Shown here in pieces: positions 17,288 through 26,732 of a stretch of DNA of 64,000 nucleotides (position 1 is its first letter; every line of letters starts with the position of its first letter). Below the pieces are notes generated by a model. That model made no database searches, was not told the origin of the DNA, and saw nothing but the letters and a program-made list of their open reading frames with translations. Both the position numbers and the translations under genes were made by a program. Source of the stretch: Petroclostridium sp. X23 (GTDB lineage Bacteria; Bacillota; Clostridia; SK-Y3); contig NZ_CP124862.1 of the NCBI RefSeq assembly GCF_030013905.1, positions 4,157,051 through 4,221,050 of the forward strand, in the 5' to 3' direction.

Positions 17288-18567
17288 TGGATCCGATTGT
17301 TGTATTACTGGTTGTTTTTATAGGTACGTTGTTAATAGGGCTGCCAATTGCATGGTCATTAGCTTTATCATGTATAAGTTCCTTGGTGTTTGTTGACGGT
17401 TTACCATTGATGCAGATTGCGCAAAAAATGTATTCCGGCGGAGAAAAGTATGCATTAATGGCAATTTTCTTTTATATGCTGGCAGGTTCTATTATGCAGC
17501 ACGGAGGCATTTCATCAAGGCTGATCAATTTTTCTAAAGCGCTGATGGGACATATGAGCGGTGGTTTGTCGATGGTCGTAATTATTACTTGTATGCTTTT
17601 TGCGGCATTATCAGGCTCATCTATTGCTACCACTGCAGCAATAGGTGCGATGTTATATCCGGAACTGGTAAAGGAGAAATATCCAAAGGGATATTCGGGT
17701 GCATTGCCGGTTGTTGGCGGAACGCTGGGAATTGTTATTCCGCCAAGCATTGTATTTGTCGTATATGGGACGACAACAGGTACATCTGTTTCAAAACTCT
17801 TGATTTCCGGTATCGTACCAGGTGTTTTAGCGGGAGTTTTTATGTGTATATATGCTTATATCATTGCTAAGAAGAACAATTTTCAAAAGACAAGTGAATT
17901 TTCTTGGAAAAATCTATGGATAACAACCAAGGATGCCACCGGTGCTATTCTTATGCCGGTAATTATACTTGGCGGAATATATTCAGGGATCTTTACACCG
18001 ACAGAATCTGCTGCAGTTGCGGTAGTATACGGACTTATTGTTGCATTTTTAGTTTATAAGGAATTAACCATACAACGGTTTTATCAAATTGTTCTTGAGA
18101 GCGTGAAAGGAACTGCCAATATTCTTTTGCTCATTATGGCGGCAAGTTTATTCGGTTATGTTTTGACAGTGAATAATATACCCAGTATGTTTACGGAAGC
18201 AGTAGCGGCATTGATTACTAATAAAGTTACTTTTTTAATTTTTATCAATGTTTTATTGATTTTCCTTGGAATGTTTATGGATTCCGGTGCAATTATCCTA
18301 ATTGTCGCTCCGCTTATATATCCGATTGCGATGAAATACGGGATCGACCCTGTACATCTTGGATGTATTGTTGTATTTAACCTTGCGGTAGGGCAAGCGA
18401 CACCGCCATTTGGAAATTGTTTATTTGCAGCTGTTTCCGCAACAAAGCAAGATATTGTGACGTTAAGCAAAAATGTTATTCCTTTTGTTGTAATACTTTT
18501 TACAACTGTATTTTTGGTTTCGTTTATTCCGGCTTTGGCTATTTGGCTGCCGTCTTTAATGAAATAA
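17287..18567 (+). CDS. dctM: TRAP transporter large permease (DctM), system 2
   Basis: A 426-residue polytopic permease of the DctM family. The signatures are all present: FFYMLAGSIMQHGGISSRLI, ALSGSSIATTAAIGAM, GGTLGIVIPPSIVFVVYG, GIFTPTESAAVAVVYG and LAVGQATPPFGNCLF. About 11-12 membrane helices can be counted. It is translationally coupled to dctQ and followed 18 bases later by the amidohydrolase gene, so transport and catabolic genes form one operon through about 25231. Confidence 0.94.
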   Translation: MDPIVVLLVVFIGTLLIGLPIAWSLALSCISSLVFVDGLPLMQIAQKMYSGGEKYALMAIFFYMLAGSIMQHGGISSRLINFSKALMGHMSGGLSMVVIITCMLFAALSGSSIATTAAIGAMLYPELVKEKYPKGYSGALPVVGGTLGIVIPPSIVFVVYGTTTGTSVSKLLISGIVPGVLAGVFMCIYAYIIAKKNNFQKTSEFSWKNLWITTKDATGAILMPVIILGGIYSGIFTPTESAAVAVVYGLIVAFLVYKELTIQRFYQIVLESVKGTANILLLIMAASLFGYVLTVNNIPSMFTEAVAALITNKVTFLIFINVLLIFLGMFMDSGAIILIVAPLIYPIAMKYGIDPVHLGCIVVFNLAVGQATPPFGNCLFAAVSATKQDIVTLSKNVIPFVVILFTTVFLVSFIPALAIWLPSLMK

Positions 18568-18585
18568 AAGAAGGAGGTATGTACA

Positions 18586-19755
18586 TTGAAATATGACTTC
18601 ATTATAAGAAACGGCAATGTATTTCATTCATGTTCAGGAAAAATACAAGTAAAAGATATTTATGTGAGAGATGGCATTATTGTGGAGAAGTCCGATGAAG
18701 AAAATGTGGAAGTTGAGTCGGAGAATATCATTGATGCAGAGGGTAAATATGTGTTGCCTGGGCTGATCGATGAACATGCACATTTAAATCTATACGGAAC
18801 AATGATTGGAGCAAATGCAGATATGGTCTGTATTCCCAATGGTGTTACAACTGCGGTGGATGGAGGAACTACAGGCGCATCGGGTTTTGAATTGTTCTAT
18901 AAGCATAATATTGTAAGCTATGAAACGGATGTACGGGCATATCTTAATGTTTCTACTTTTGGCAATAAGAGCTTGTGTAAGCATGAAGAAGATCATGACC
19001 CGGCCGATTTCAGAGAAGATTTGATGGCAAAACTGTTTCGGAAATACCCGGATATCCTAAAGGGTGTTAAAGTCAGGATGTGTAAAGGGACTTTAGGAGA
19101 TTACGGAATGTCGCCGCTGTTGAGAGCCATTGAGATTTCGAACAATATTAATAAACTTGGTTTCCATTGCCCTATTATTGTACACTATGACGATTTGCCT
19201 GACAATGTTGGATTGGAAGCCTTGGTAAATATACTGAGACCGGGAGATGTATTAGCTCATGTTTTTCAGACAAAAGGAGAGACAATCTTCGATAGCAACG
19301 GAAAAGTGGTTGACTGTATAAAAAAAGCCCAAGAAAGGGGCATTATTATGGACAGCTGCAACGGCAGAGTCCATTGGTCTTTCGAACACTTGAACAGGGC
19401 TTTTGAGGATAATTTTTATCCGGATATTATTAGTTCGGATTTGGTAAGAGTCAGTGAATATGTAAGACCGGGTTTTTCATTGATTCATGCGATGTGTGTG
19501 TTCTCTGCTGCCGGTATGGAAATGAATAAGATATTTAAAGCGGTGACCTATACCCCGGCAAAATCATTGGGAATATTGGGTAAAGCAGGTACTTTGGATA
19601 CTGGCAGTAAAGCGGATATTGCAATTATTGATGTGATGGATACAAATAAAGTATTTTATGACAGGTATGGAGGACAGCGAATAGGTAATAAAATGTTTAT
19701 ACCGCTTCTTACGATGAAAGAAGGAAGAGTCGCATATAGACAAATTTATTTTTAA
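18586..19755 (+). CDS. Amidohydrolase/dihydroorotase-like enzyme
   Basis: A 389-residue amidohydrolase-superfamily enzyme. Seen: an N-terminal beta sandwich (IRNGNVF, VRDGIIVE), the metal motif GLIDEHAHL near residue 65, a probable carboxylated lysine in GVKVRMCKGT, a metal histidine in IVHYDD and one in LAHVFQ, the acidic residue in IISSDLVR and a C-terminal strand GSKADIAIIDV. It resembles the deacetylase/dihydroorotase-like (EF_0837) subgroup. TTG 18586 is the only start with a proper AAGGAGG site; the nearer ATG at about 18579 is out of frame and stops at once. It may deacylate or open the ring of the imported compound. Confidence 0.82.
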   Translation: MKYDFIIRNGNVFHSCSGKIQVKDIYVRDGIIVEKSDEENVEVESENIIDAEGKYVLPGLIDEHAHLNLYGTMIGANADMVCIPNGVTTAVDGGTTGASGFELFYKHNIVSYETDVRAYLNVSTFGNKSLCKHEEDHDPADFREDLMAKLFRKYPDILKGVKVRMCKGTLGDYGMSPLLRAIEISNNINKLGFHCPIIVHYDDLPDNVGLEALVNILRPGDVLAHVFQTKGETIFDSNGKVVDCIKKAQERGIIMDSCNGRVHWSFEHLNRAFEDNFYPDIISSDLVRVSEYVRPGFSLIHAMCVFSAAGMEMNKIFKAVTYTPAKSLGILGKAGTLDTGSKADIAIIDVMDTNKVFYDRYGGQRIGNKMFIPLLTMKEGRVAYRQIYF

Positions 19756-19801
19756 TATAAATGGCTAAGTATAAAAAACAAGAAAATGAGGAGAAGAATA
19801 T

Positions 19802-20956
19802 ATGGGAATTTATCAGGTGAAAGTCCCGTCATGTACTTATGGCGGAGAAGGAAGCATTGAAAATATAAAAGTAATTTTAGAAAAGGAAAAAGCCCAAAAG
19901 GTTATGGTTTTTACTGATGAAGGGATTAAAACAAGCGGCTTATTGGATGTTTTGTTAACACAACTAGAAGAGATGAAAATGTCATATCAAGTGTTTAGTA
20001 ATCTGATTCCGGAGCCTAGTTATCATGATGTGGAAGCCGTTATGGAAGAGGCTGGGAGTTGTCAGGGTGATTTGATCATCGCTATTGGCGGCGGCAGTGT
20101 AATGGATGCTGCGAAGTTGTGTGCTGTTTTAAAAGATGCACCTTATACGGTGAAGGATTTGTTGAAAAATCCGGGTTTGGCCCAGAAAAAAATGAAATCC
20201 ATTATGATTCCTACCACATGTGGAACAGGTTCTGAAGCAACTTGCAATGCCATTGTGGCTGTGCCTGAAGACAATGTAAAAGTAGGTATTGTCAGTGAAA
20301 GCATGATACCGGATTATGTGGTATTAGACGGGCTGATGATTAAAGGGCTTCCCAAAGCAATTATTGCCGCAACCGGAGTAGATGCGCTGGCACATGCGGT
20401 GGAATGCTATACTTCTAAGAAAGCCACTCCTTTTAGCGATACCTATGCAATTGCGTCGGCAAAATTGATTTTTTCCAACATCAAAGAAGCATATGCCAAT
20501 CCGGAGAACATGGAAGCAAAAAATAATATGCTGCTGGGAGCCTATTATGGCGGAATTTCCATTACAGCAAGCGGGACCACTGCGGTTCATGCGCTTTCCT
20601 ATCCTTTGGGAGGAAAATACCACATTGCTCATGGTGTGTCAAATGCAATCCTGTTTGCCCATGTGATGGCATTCAATAAGGATGCATGTGAAAATAGGTT
20701 GGCAGTTCTTTGCGACGCGATAAGGCCGGATTTATCGGGAAACAGCATATCTGAAAAGGCACAATACATTATTGATGAGATAGCGGAGATTGTTAAGTAT
20801 ACAAATATTCCTACCGATTTGAAGGAATTTGGAGTAAAGCCTGAAGATATCGACTTTTTGGTTGATGCAGGCAGCAAGGTAACGAGATTGTTGTCGAATA
20901 ATATGAAAGAACTCAGTTTGGATGATATCAGAAGCATCTACGAAAAAGTTCTATAA
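19802..20956 (+). CDS. Iron-containing alcohol dehydrogenase
   Basis: A 384-residue group III (Fe-ADH) NAD(P)-dependent dehydrogenase. Seen: the dinucleotide-binding GGGSVMDAAK near residue 98, TTCGTGSEAT, and the metal ligands in GVDALAHAVECY (Asp and His) and in VHALSYPLGGKYHIAHG (His residues). Length is normal for the family. It lies 46 bases after the amidohydrolase and 38 before pdxA. In an acid-sugar operon it could interconvert a hydroxyacid or alcohol with the matching aldehyde or ketone; the specific substrate is not deducible. Confidence 0.9.
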   Translation: MGIYQVKVPSCTYGGEGSIENIKVILEKEKAQKVMVFTDEGIKTSGLLDVLLTQLEEMKMSYQVFSNLIPEPSYHDVEAVMEEAGSCQGDLIIAIGGGSVMDAAKLCAVLKDAPYTVKDLLKNPGLAQKKMKSIMIPTTCGTGSEATCNAIVAVPEDNVKVGIVSESMIPDYVVLDGLMIKGLPKAIIAATGVDALAHAVECYTSKKATPFSDTYAIASAKLIFSNIKEAYANPENMEAKNNMLLGAYYGGISITASGTTAVHALSYPLGGKYHIAHGVSNAILFAHVMAFNKDACENRLAVLCDAIRPDLSGNSISEKAQYIIDEIAEIVKYTNIPTDLKEFGVKPEDIDFLVDAGSKVTRLLSNNMKELSLDDIRSIYEKVL

Positions 20957-20994
20957 TATGCCGGTTTGTTAAGAAAGAAGGAGGACACGAAGTT

Positions 20995-22041
20995 ATGGGC
21001 AAAAAACCTATTTTAGCAATTACAATGGGTGATCCAGCCAGTATAGGACCTGAAATCTCAATTAAAGCCTTAGCGAAAAACGAATTGTATGATATTTGCA
21101 GACCGCTCATTATCGGAGATGCAAGAGTGATGGAAAATGCACTGAAAACAGTAGAGGTAGATAATCCTATCACGATTCATGCAGTAAAGTCTGTTGAAGA
21201 AGCCAAATTCACATATGGAATGATTGACGTATATGATTTGGATTTGGTTGATACAAATTCGTTGAAATTAGGAGAAATTTCGGCCGTAGGAGGGGAAGCG
21301 GCTTTTCAATATGTAAAGACAGCAATTGATCTTGCTATGTCGGGAAAAGTGGATGGAACAGTTACCAATGCTTTGAGTAAGGAAGCTATCAATTTGGCCG
21401 GCCATCATTTTTCGGGACATACCGAAATATATGCTGAATTTACAGGGACAAAACAGTATAGTATGATGCTTGCTCATGAAGACTTCAGAGTTGTACATGT
21501 TTCTACGCATGTTTCGTTGCGGGAAGCATGTGATAGGGTAAAGAAAGACAGAGTATTGGAAGTAATCAAACTAGCGTATCAGGCATGCTTGGATTTGGGG
21601 ATTGAAAAGCCTAAAATAGGTGTTGCCGGATTGAATCCTCACTGTGGAGAAAATGGAATGTTCGGATGGGAGGAAATTGAAGAAATATCTCCGGCAATTG
21701 AAGCTGCACAAGCGGAAAACATTGATGCGATGGGTCCGATACCCCCGGATACTATTTTCTCCAAGGCAATTGGCGGATGGTATGATGTAGTAGTTACGAT
21801 GTATCATGATCAAGGGCATATTCCTGTTAAAGTACAGGGGTTTGTATATAATCGGGAACTTCAGATGTGGAATGCAGTTGCAGGGGTGAATGTTACGTTG
21901 GGACTTCCGATTGTAAGGGTTTCTGTTGATCATGGAACAGCTTTTGATCATGCGGGAAAAGGAGATGCCAATGAATTGAGCTTAGTAAGCGCAATTGAGT
22001 ATGGTGCAAAACTGTCTATGAATAAGATGATGAAAAAATAG
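20995..22041 (+). CDS. PdxA-family 4-phosphohydroxyacid dehydrogenase (PdxA2-like)
   Basis: A 348-residue PF04166 protein, the family of 4-hydroxythreonine-4-phosphate dehydrogenase. Seen: TMGDPASIGPEI at the N-terminus and the metal histidines in AGHHFSGHTE, MYHDQGHIPVK and VDHGTAFDHAG. No other pyridoxal phosphate genes are near, and the next gene is a four-carbon acid-sugar kinase. This pairing is known for PdxA2-type enzymes, which oxidise and decarboxylate 4-phospho-threonate or erythronate to dihydroxyacetone phosphate. A catabolic role is therefore more likely than vitamin B6 synthesis. AAGGAGG precedes the ATG. Confidence 0.88.
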   Translation: MGKKPILAITMGDPASIGPEISIKALAKNELYDICRPLIIGDARVMENALKTVEVDNPITIHAVKSVEEAKFTYGMIDVYDLDLVDTNSLKLGEISAVGGEAAFQYVKTAIDLAMSGKVDGTVTNALSKEAINLAGHHFSGHTEIYAEFTGTKQYSMMLAHEDFRVVHVSTHVSLREACDRVKKDRVLEVIKLAYQACLDLGIEKPKIGVAGLNPHCGENGMFGWEEIEEISPAIEAAQAENIDAMGPIPPDTIFSKAIGGWYDVVVTMYHDQGHIPVKVQGFVYNRELQMWNAVAGVNVTLGLPIVRVSVDHGTAFDHAGKGDANELSLVSAIEYGAKLSMNKMMKK

Positions 22042-22050
22042 GTGAAAAAT

Positions 22051-23337
22051 ATGATAAAGCTTTTAATTGTTGCAGATGACTTTACCGGAGCATTAGATAC
22101 AGGTGTTCAGTTTGCAAAGAATGGAATTGATACAAAAGTTATTACCGACTTGGAATATGATTTCGCCAATGCATCCCATGACACTGAGGTGCTGGTTGTA
22201 AACACCGAAACAAGACCTCTCCTACCGGAGCAGGCTTACAAGAGGGTCTATGAATTGACTAAAAAGGCTCTTGCGGCAGGTGTGTGCAATATATACAAAA
22301 AAACGGATTCGGCTTTGAGAGGAAACATAGGAAGCGAGTTGACGGCGTTGCTGGATGCCAGTGATGAAGAATATCTTGCGTTTCTTCCTGCTTTTCCGAA
22401 GATTGGGCGAATTACAAGAGTGGGAATTCATTATATTGCTGGGATACCGGTTCGCGAGAGTGTCTTCGGTCAGGATCCTTTTGAGCCGGTGATGCATTCA
22501 AGCATTTCTCAAATTATTGGAGAGCAAAGCAAGGCCTGTGTAGTAAATGTTCCGATAGAAGAAGATTATTCCCGTAATACCTGTTTGAATCGTAAACATA
22601 TAGCGGTTTTTGACGCAGAAAACGATCATGATTTATATCGAATCGGAAGTACGCTGAAAAACCAGGGCAGATTAAAAATAATGGCAGGATGTGCCGGGTT
22701 TGCCGCTTTTCTTCCCGGGATTTTGGAATTGAAAGGAAATAAAAAGGCCGGATTAAAGAAAACGGATGGGCTTTTGGTTGTCAGCGGAAGCTTAAATCCA
22801 ATTACAAAAGAACAAATTGAGTACGCTGAGAGCCAAGGGTTTAGAAGAGTTACGCTTGGCGTGGAACAGAAGTTGGGAATCGATTATTTGGAAACCGGCA
22901 AGGGGAAAAAATTCATTGGTACGCTTAGAGAATATTGTGAAGAAAACGTTCCTCTCATCATAGATACTTTTACTTCGGGCAATGTTATCAATACTTCGGA
23001 TGATGCGCAGAAAGATGAAATTTCAAAAGAAGAATTCCGCTTCCGTGTTGCAAATAATTTAGGAATGATTGTGAAGGCGTTGATACAAGGAGGTCTTAGA
23101 CACACCATCATTATGACCGGCGGTGATACCTTGATGGGATTTATGAAGCTGATCCACTGCAATGAATTGGTGCCCATTTCCGAAATTGGGCAAGGGGCGG
23201 TTCTTTCGAATTTAAATCTAAATGGAAAGGACTTGCAGGTAATATCAAAATCAGGTGGTTTCGGAGAAAAAGAAATTTTTGTGAATATTGCAAAAGATGT
23301 TGTTGCAGATCATTCGTTTAGGAGGAATGTATTGTGA
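22051..23337 (+). CDS. Four-carbon acid-sugar kinase (former DUF1537, OtnK/DtnK family)
   Basis: A 428-residue two-domain kinase of the DUF1537 family, which phosphorylates threonate, erythronate or 3-oxo-tetronate at O4. Seen: the N-terminal substrate domain IVADDFTGALDTGVQFAKNG and KKTDSALRGNIGSEL, and the C-terminal nucleotide domain with LVVSGSLNP, IMTGGDTLMGF and SKSGGFGE. ATG 22051 is preferred; the pdxA stop region AGGTGA serves as ribosome site, and GTG 22042 directly abuts the stop without one. Together with PdxA it defines a route from a four-carbon sugar acid to a triose phosphate. The subfamily (which acid) needs phylogeny. Confidence 0.9.
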   Translation: MIKLLIVADDFTGALDTGVQFAKNGIDTKVITDLEYDFANASHDTEVLVVNTETRPLLPEQAYKRVYELTKKALAAGVCNIYKKTDSALRGNIGSELTALLDASDEEYLAFLPAFPKIGRITRVGIHYIAGIPVRESVFGQDPFEPVMHSSISQIIGEQSKACVVNVPIEEDYSRNTCLNRKHIAVFDAENDHDLYRIGSTLKNQGRLKIMAGCAGFAAFLPGILELKGNKKAGLKKTDGLLVVSGSLNPITKEQIEYAESQGFRRVTLGVEQKLGIDYLETGKGKKFIGTLREYCEENVPLIIDTFTSGNVINTSDDAQKDEISKEEFRFRVANNLGMIVKALIQGGLRHTIIMTGGDTLMGFMKLIHCNELVPISEIGQGAVLSNLNLNGKDLQVISKSGGFGEKEIFVNIAKDVVADHSFRRNVL

Positions 23338-24311
23338 AATTTGTAATGACCCAGGCTGTATGCCCTGAAGGAATGGTAAGGCTGGATGGGAAGGCGGATA
23401 TTATATACATAGCGGACGATGGAGATCCAAACAATTATTTGCATGAAATGAAAGATGCAGATGCAATTATTGTCAGAATTGCAAAATGCGATAGAAATGT
23501 AATTGAAAGTTCCCCTAAATTAAAAGTGATAGGAAGAACAGGTGTAGGTTATGATAGCGTGGATGTGGACGCGGCAACTGCTGCAGGGGTCCCTATTGTG
23601 ATAACTCCCGGTGCAAATAACCGTTCTGTCGCAGAACATGCAGTGGCCTTGATGTTTGCAATTGCGAAGAATATCGTCGAAGGGCAAATGGAAACTGAAA
23701 AAGGTAATTTCACTGTTGTTAGAGGTGCGGGAAAATCTTTTGAACTGCTGGGAAAGAAAGTAGCGTTCATAGGTCTGGGTGCGATTGGTAGAGAAACTGC
23801 TAAAATATGTAAGGGTATCGGAATGAAAGTACTGGGATACGATCCTTTCTTAACTAAGGAGGCAGTAGAAGCATTAGGATGCACCTATTATGAAAATTAT
23901 GAAGATATGATGAAGGAGTGTGATTTCTTGTCTATCCATGTGCCGCTGACAGCAGAGACAAAAGATATGATTGCCAAAAAGCAATTGGAAACAATGAAAA
24001 AAACTGCTGTTATCATCAATTGTTCCAGAGGTGGAATTGTTAATGAGAAGGATCTGGTTGGAGCATTAAATAATAATGTCATCGCCGGCGCAGGAACGGA
24101 TGTATTCGTAACAGAACCGCCTAAGACGGATGATCCGTTGTTGACAGCAAAGAATATTGTATTTAGTCCGCACAGCGCCGCACAGACACGCGAGGCTGTT
24201 GTGAATATGGCGCAAATGTGCGTGGATGGCTGTTTAGCGGTTTTAAAAGGTGAGAAATGGCCTTATGTGGCCAACCCGGAAGCATATAACCATCCCAGAT
24301 GGAAAGTATAA
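23334..24311 (+). CDS. D-isomer-specific 2-hydroxyacid dehydrogenase
   Basis: A 325-residue NAD-dependent dehydrogenase of the phosphoglycerate/2-hydroxyacid family. Seen: the Rossmann motif GLGAIGRETAK near residue 145, catalytic Arg in NCSRGGIVNE, Glu in VTEPP and His in SPHSAAQ, all in the expected order. The GTG overlaps the kinase stop (GTGA) with AGGAGG 8 bases upstream. It could supply the 2- or 3-oxo acid intermediate of the acid-sugar route, epimerising by oxidation and reduction together with PdxA-type chemistry (inference). Confidence 0.9.
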   Translation: MKFVMTQAVCPEGMVRLDGKADIIYIADDGDPNNYLHEMKDADAIIVRIAKCDRNVIESSPKLKVIGRTGVGYDSVDVDAATAAGVPIVITPGANNRSVAEHAVALMFAIAKNIVEGQMETEKGNFTVVRGAGKSFELLGKKVAFIGLGAIGRETAKICKGIGMKVLGYDPFLTKEAVEALGCTYYENYEDMMKECDFLSIHVPLTAETKDMIAKKQLETMKKTAVIINCSRGGIVNEKDLVGALNNNVIAGAGTDVFVTEPPKTDDPLLTAKNIVFSPHSAAQTREAVVNMAQMCVDGCLAVLKGEKWPYVANPEAYNHPRWKV

Positions 24312-24337
24312 TAAAACAATTTGAGGGAGGAAATAAA

Positions 24338-25231
24338 ATGATAGAGATTAAAGGAATCATACCACCTATTCTAACACCCATGAATGAAGATGAGTCATTG
24401 AATTTAGAGGAGCTCCGCAATCAAGTAAACCGTCAAATCGAGGCAGGAGTACATGGTATTTTCTGTTTTGGGACAAATGGCGAGTGTTATATACTAAGTG
24501 ATAAAGAAAAGCAGAAAATATTAGAAGTGACTATAGATGAAGCAAAGGGAAGAGTTCCGGTTTATGCTGGAACCGGATGTGTCGGTACGAAAGATACCAT
24601 TAGAATGTCCCTTATGGCGAAAGAAGTTGGAGCTGATATATTATCTATCATATGTCCGTATTTTGCGGCGGCTTCGCAGGATGAAATCTACGAACATTTT
24701 AAAGCTGTTGCAGAGGCAGTGGATTTGCCCATTGTCGTTTATAATATTCCGGCTAGAACCGGTGTCAATATTGCCCCGGCTACCATTGCTAAGTTGGCGA
24801 AGATTGATAATATTATTGGTGCAAAGGACAGCAGTGGTAATTTTGATAATATGCTTCAATATATTGAGTTGAGCAAAAATGAGAACTTCAATGTGCTTTC
24901 AGGTAACGATTCTCTTATTTTATGGAATCTGTTGGCAGGAGGAGTAGGAGGTATTGCGGGAATTGCCAATATCTATCCCAAAACAATGGTATCTTTATAT
25001 GAGACATTTGTGATGGGAGACGTAGATAGAGCAAAGGAAATCCAAGATAGTATTCGAAATATTAGAAATAATTTTAAATATGGAAATCCAAACACAATAG
25101 TAAAAAAAGCTGTAAACTTACTAGGATATCCGGTAGGACCTTGCAGAGCACCATTTAATTATATTTGTCAAGAAGGTATTGAAGCAATTAAGAAAACGTT
25201 GGAGCAGGATACTGCAAACAGTATGCGTTAA
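24338..25231 (+). CDS. DapA-family lyase (dihydrodipicolinate synthase/N-acetylneuraminate lyase type)
   Basis: A 297-residue class I aldolase-fold enzyme. Seen: the GTNGECY motif near residue 45, Tyr of YNIPARTG near 133, and the Schiff-base Lys in IIGAKDSSG near 161. The arginine in YNIPARTG, used by true DapA to bind a carboxylate, is retained. The operon setting argues for a catabolic 2-oxo acid aldolase rather than lysine synthesis, but a genuine DapA cannot be excluded. ATG 24338 follows GGGAGG; an earlier in-frame start at 24299 lies within the dehydrogenase gene. It is the last gene of TRAP operon 2. Confidence 0.88.
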   Translation: MIEIKGIIPPILTPMNEDESLNLEELRNQVNRQIEAGVHGIFCFGTNGECYILSDKEKQKILEVTIDEAKGRVPVYAGTGCVGTKDTIRMSLMAKEVGADILSIICPYFAAASQDEIYEHFKAVAEAVDLPIVVYNIPARTGVNIAPATIAKLAKIDNIIGAKDSSGNFDNMLQYIELSKNENFNVLSGNDSLILWNLLAGGVGGIAGIANIYPKTMVSLYETFVMGDVDRAKEIQDSIRNIRNNFKYGNPNTIVKKAVNLLGYPVGPCRAPFNYICQEGIEAIKKTLEQDTANSMR

Positions 25232-25380
25232 TGATTGACGATAGTTCTACACTTTTTTAACTTAAGGAAAATGCACTAATGATACCGTTGGAAATATCAT
25301 ATTGGTTTTAACTGCTGTTTTAGATTATTGGTCTACAATCCGAAAAAGTAATATAATTTTTAAAATGAAAGTCAGAAAGA

Positions 25381-25417
25381 ATGCGGCAAGGACGGTGATT
25401 TCTTGTCGCATTTTTTT
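25381..25417 (+). terminator. Terminator of TRAP operon 2
   Basis: ATGCGGCAAG and CTTGTCGCAT form a 10-base stem with one G-T pair, followed by TTTTTTT. The stem is the same as that of the terminator at 7475-7516. It separates the convergent DapA-like gene and truncated regulator. Confidence 0.88.
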
Positions 25418-25423
25418 AGGCTG

Positions 25424-25975
25424 TTAACCGGATGAAGTAAGTAAATCCTCAATATTTAATTCTTTCATACGCCGCCACAAGGTTGTCCGGTTGATTCCTA
25501 ACATCTTAGCAGCTTTTGTTTTATTATACCGATTCTTTTCCAAAGCTTCTTTTATTCGTACCCTTTCAAGCTGTTTAATTTCACTTAAAAATGAGGAAGA
25601 ACCATTCATAGTATTTTTGTCAGTGGATGATATTTGGGTATTGGCAGGAGGAGTACCGGATAGCGGATGACTATTGTCATCACCGCAGTCAATGAAGATT
25701 TTCTCAATATCACCGTCGGTAAGTAGACTAAACTGACTTAATACTACCAATCTTTCGCAGATGTTTTTCAACTGTCGTATATTGCCGGGCCAATCGTAGT
25801 GCGTTAAAATATCTTTCACCTTATTACTAAGCTGTATATCTTCTTTTCCTAATTGCTGTAAATGTCCCTTGATGAATGAATCAACCAGCGATAAAATATC
25901 TTCTTTCCGCTCTCTTAGCGCAGGAAGATTTATTTTTAATATGTTAAGTCTATAGTATAGGTCTTCTCTAAACAT
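25424..25975 (-). pseudogene. Truncated sigma-54-dependent regulator (C-terminal remnant)
   Basis: A 183-codon open frame matches only the end of an NtrC/PrpR-type activator. It begins at FREDLYYRLNILKINLPALRERKEDI, then has the sensor-II part HYDWPGNIRQLKNICERL and a Fis-type helix-turn-helix NKTKAAKMLGINRTTLWRRM. Walker A, GAFTGA and any sensing domain are absent. The frame stays open for about 16 further codons upstream without matching the family, and then stops. No ribosome site precedes the first Met. Most likely it is a decayed regulator of the adjacent TRAP operon 2, whose control may have passed to the PrpR-like protein at 9135. Confidence 0.75.
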
Positions 25976-26092
25976 TCCTTTTATCGGATATAATACCTCT
26001 TCATCAATTTTTGTCTATCTTTCTGTATTTTTCATATTTTTGTTAAGCATACTAGTTTCTAAATGTAAATATACTATTTGATAGACCCGGAA

Positions 26093-26542
26093 CTATTCTT
26101 TCAACTCTAAAAGTTGGTTATGAAACCAGGCGGCATGCAAATCTTCATCTATCAGATTGCTTTGCAATATCTTTACCACTTTATCGTCACATCTTCCTCT
26201 GATTGCATGAATAAGGTCTTTGTAATCCTGCATAGCTTTTTGCTCAAGTAGGATATTGATCTTTAACAGATTTTCTATTCCGGACAAACCCAAGATTTTG
26301 CCGACTGTTTTACCGACAATAGGGGCGATCATATCTCCAAGCATGGTGGGTTTGCCGCCTAACTCTTTGATGTTATCGGCAATATTATCTACATGTTGCT
26401 GTTCAATATAGGCGATACGTTCAAACGCCAATGATATATAATCATCTTTTGTAGAGCTGCTTTGAGAAGTATATAAGTCAACCTGATTCAACTCAAAGCT
26501 ATAAAACCAATTCAATTTAAATAAAAGCCTCTCTTTATCCAA
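26093..26542 (-). CDS. Ferritin-like four-helix protein
   Basis: A 149-residue helical protein with spaced acidic residues and histidines in ferritin/demethoxyubiquinone-hydroxylase style: E in SFELNQVD, ExxH in YIEQQH, E in LLEQKA and EDLH in DEDLHAAWFHNQ. Their order suggests a di-iron or di-manganese site within a four-helix bundle. TTG 26542 is the only start with a GAGGTG ribosome site. It is a single-gene unit on the minus strand. Function is unknown; oxygen or peroxide protection is plausible in an anaerobe but not shown. Confidence 0.6.
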   Translation of the reverse strand: MDKERLLFKLNWFYSFELNQVDLYTSQSSSTKDDYISLAFERIAYIEQQHVDNIADNIKELGGKPTMLGDMIAPIVGKTVGKILGLSGIENLLKINILLEQKAMQDYKDLIHAIRGRCDDKVVKILQSNLIDEDLHAAWFHNQLLELKE

Positions 26543-26732
26543 ATCAGCACCTCATGATGATAGTATTATCATTATTGTCTGTTTCAATCTCGCGAAGTAT
26601 TCCTAAAAATTTCAATTTATTGCATAAATACATTGCGAATAGTATAATAGATTCAAGAAATTTATCGGTTTTATCAGCATCAAAATAGAGCAGAAATAGG
26701 GTTTTGCTGCTATCAATAAGGAGAAGGTTTAT

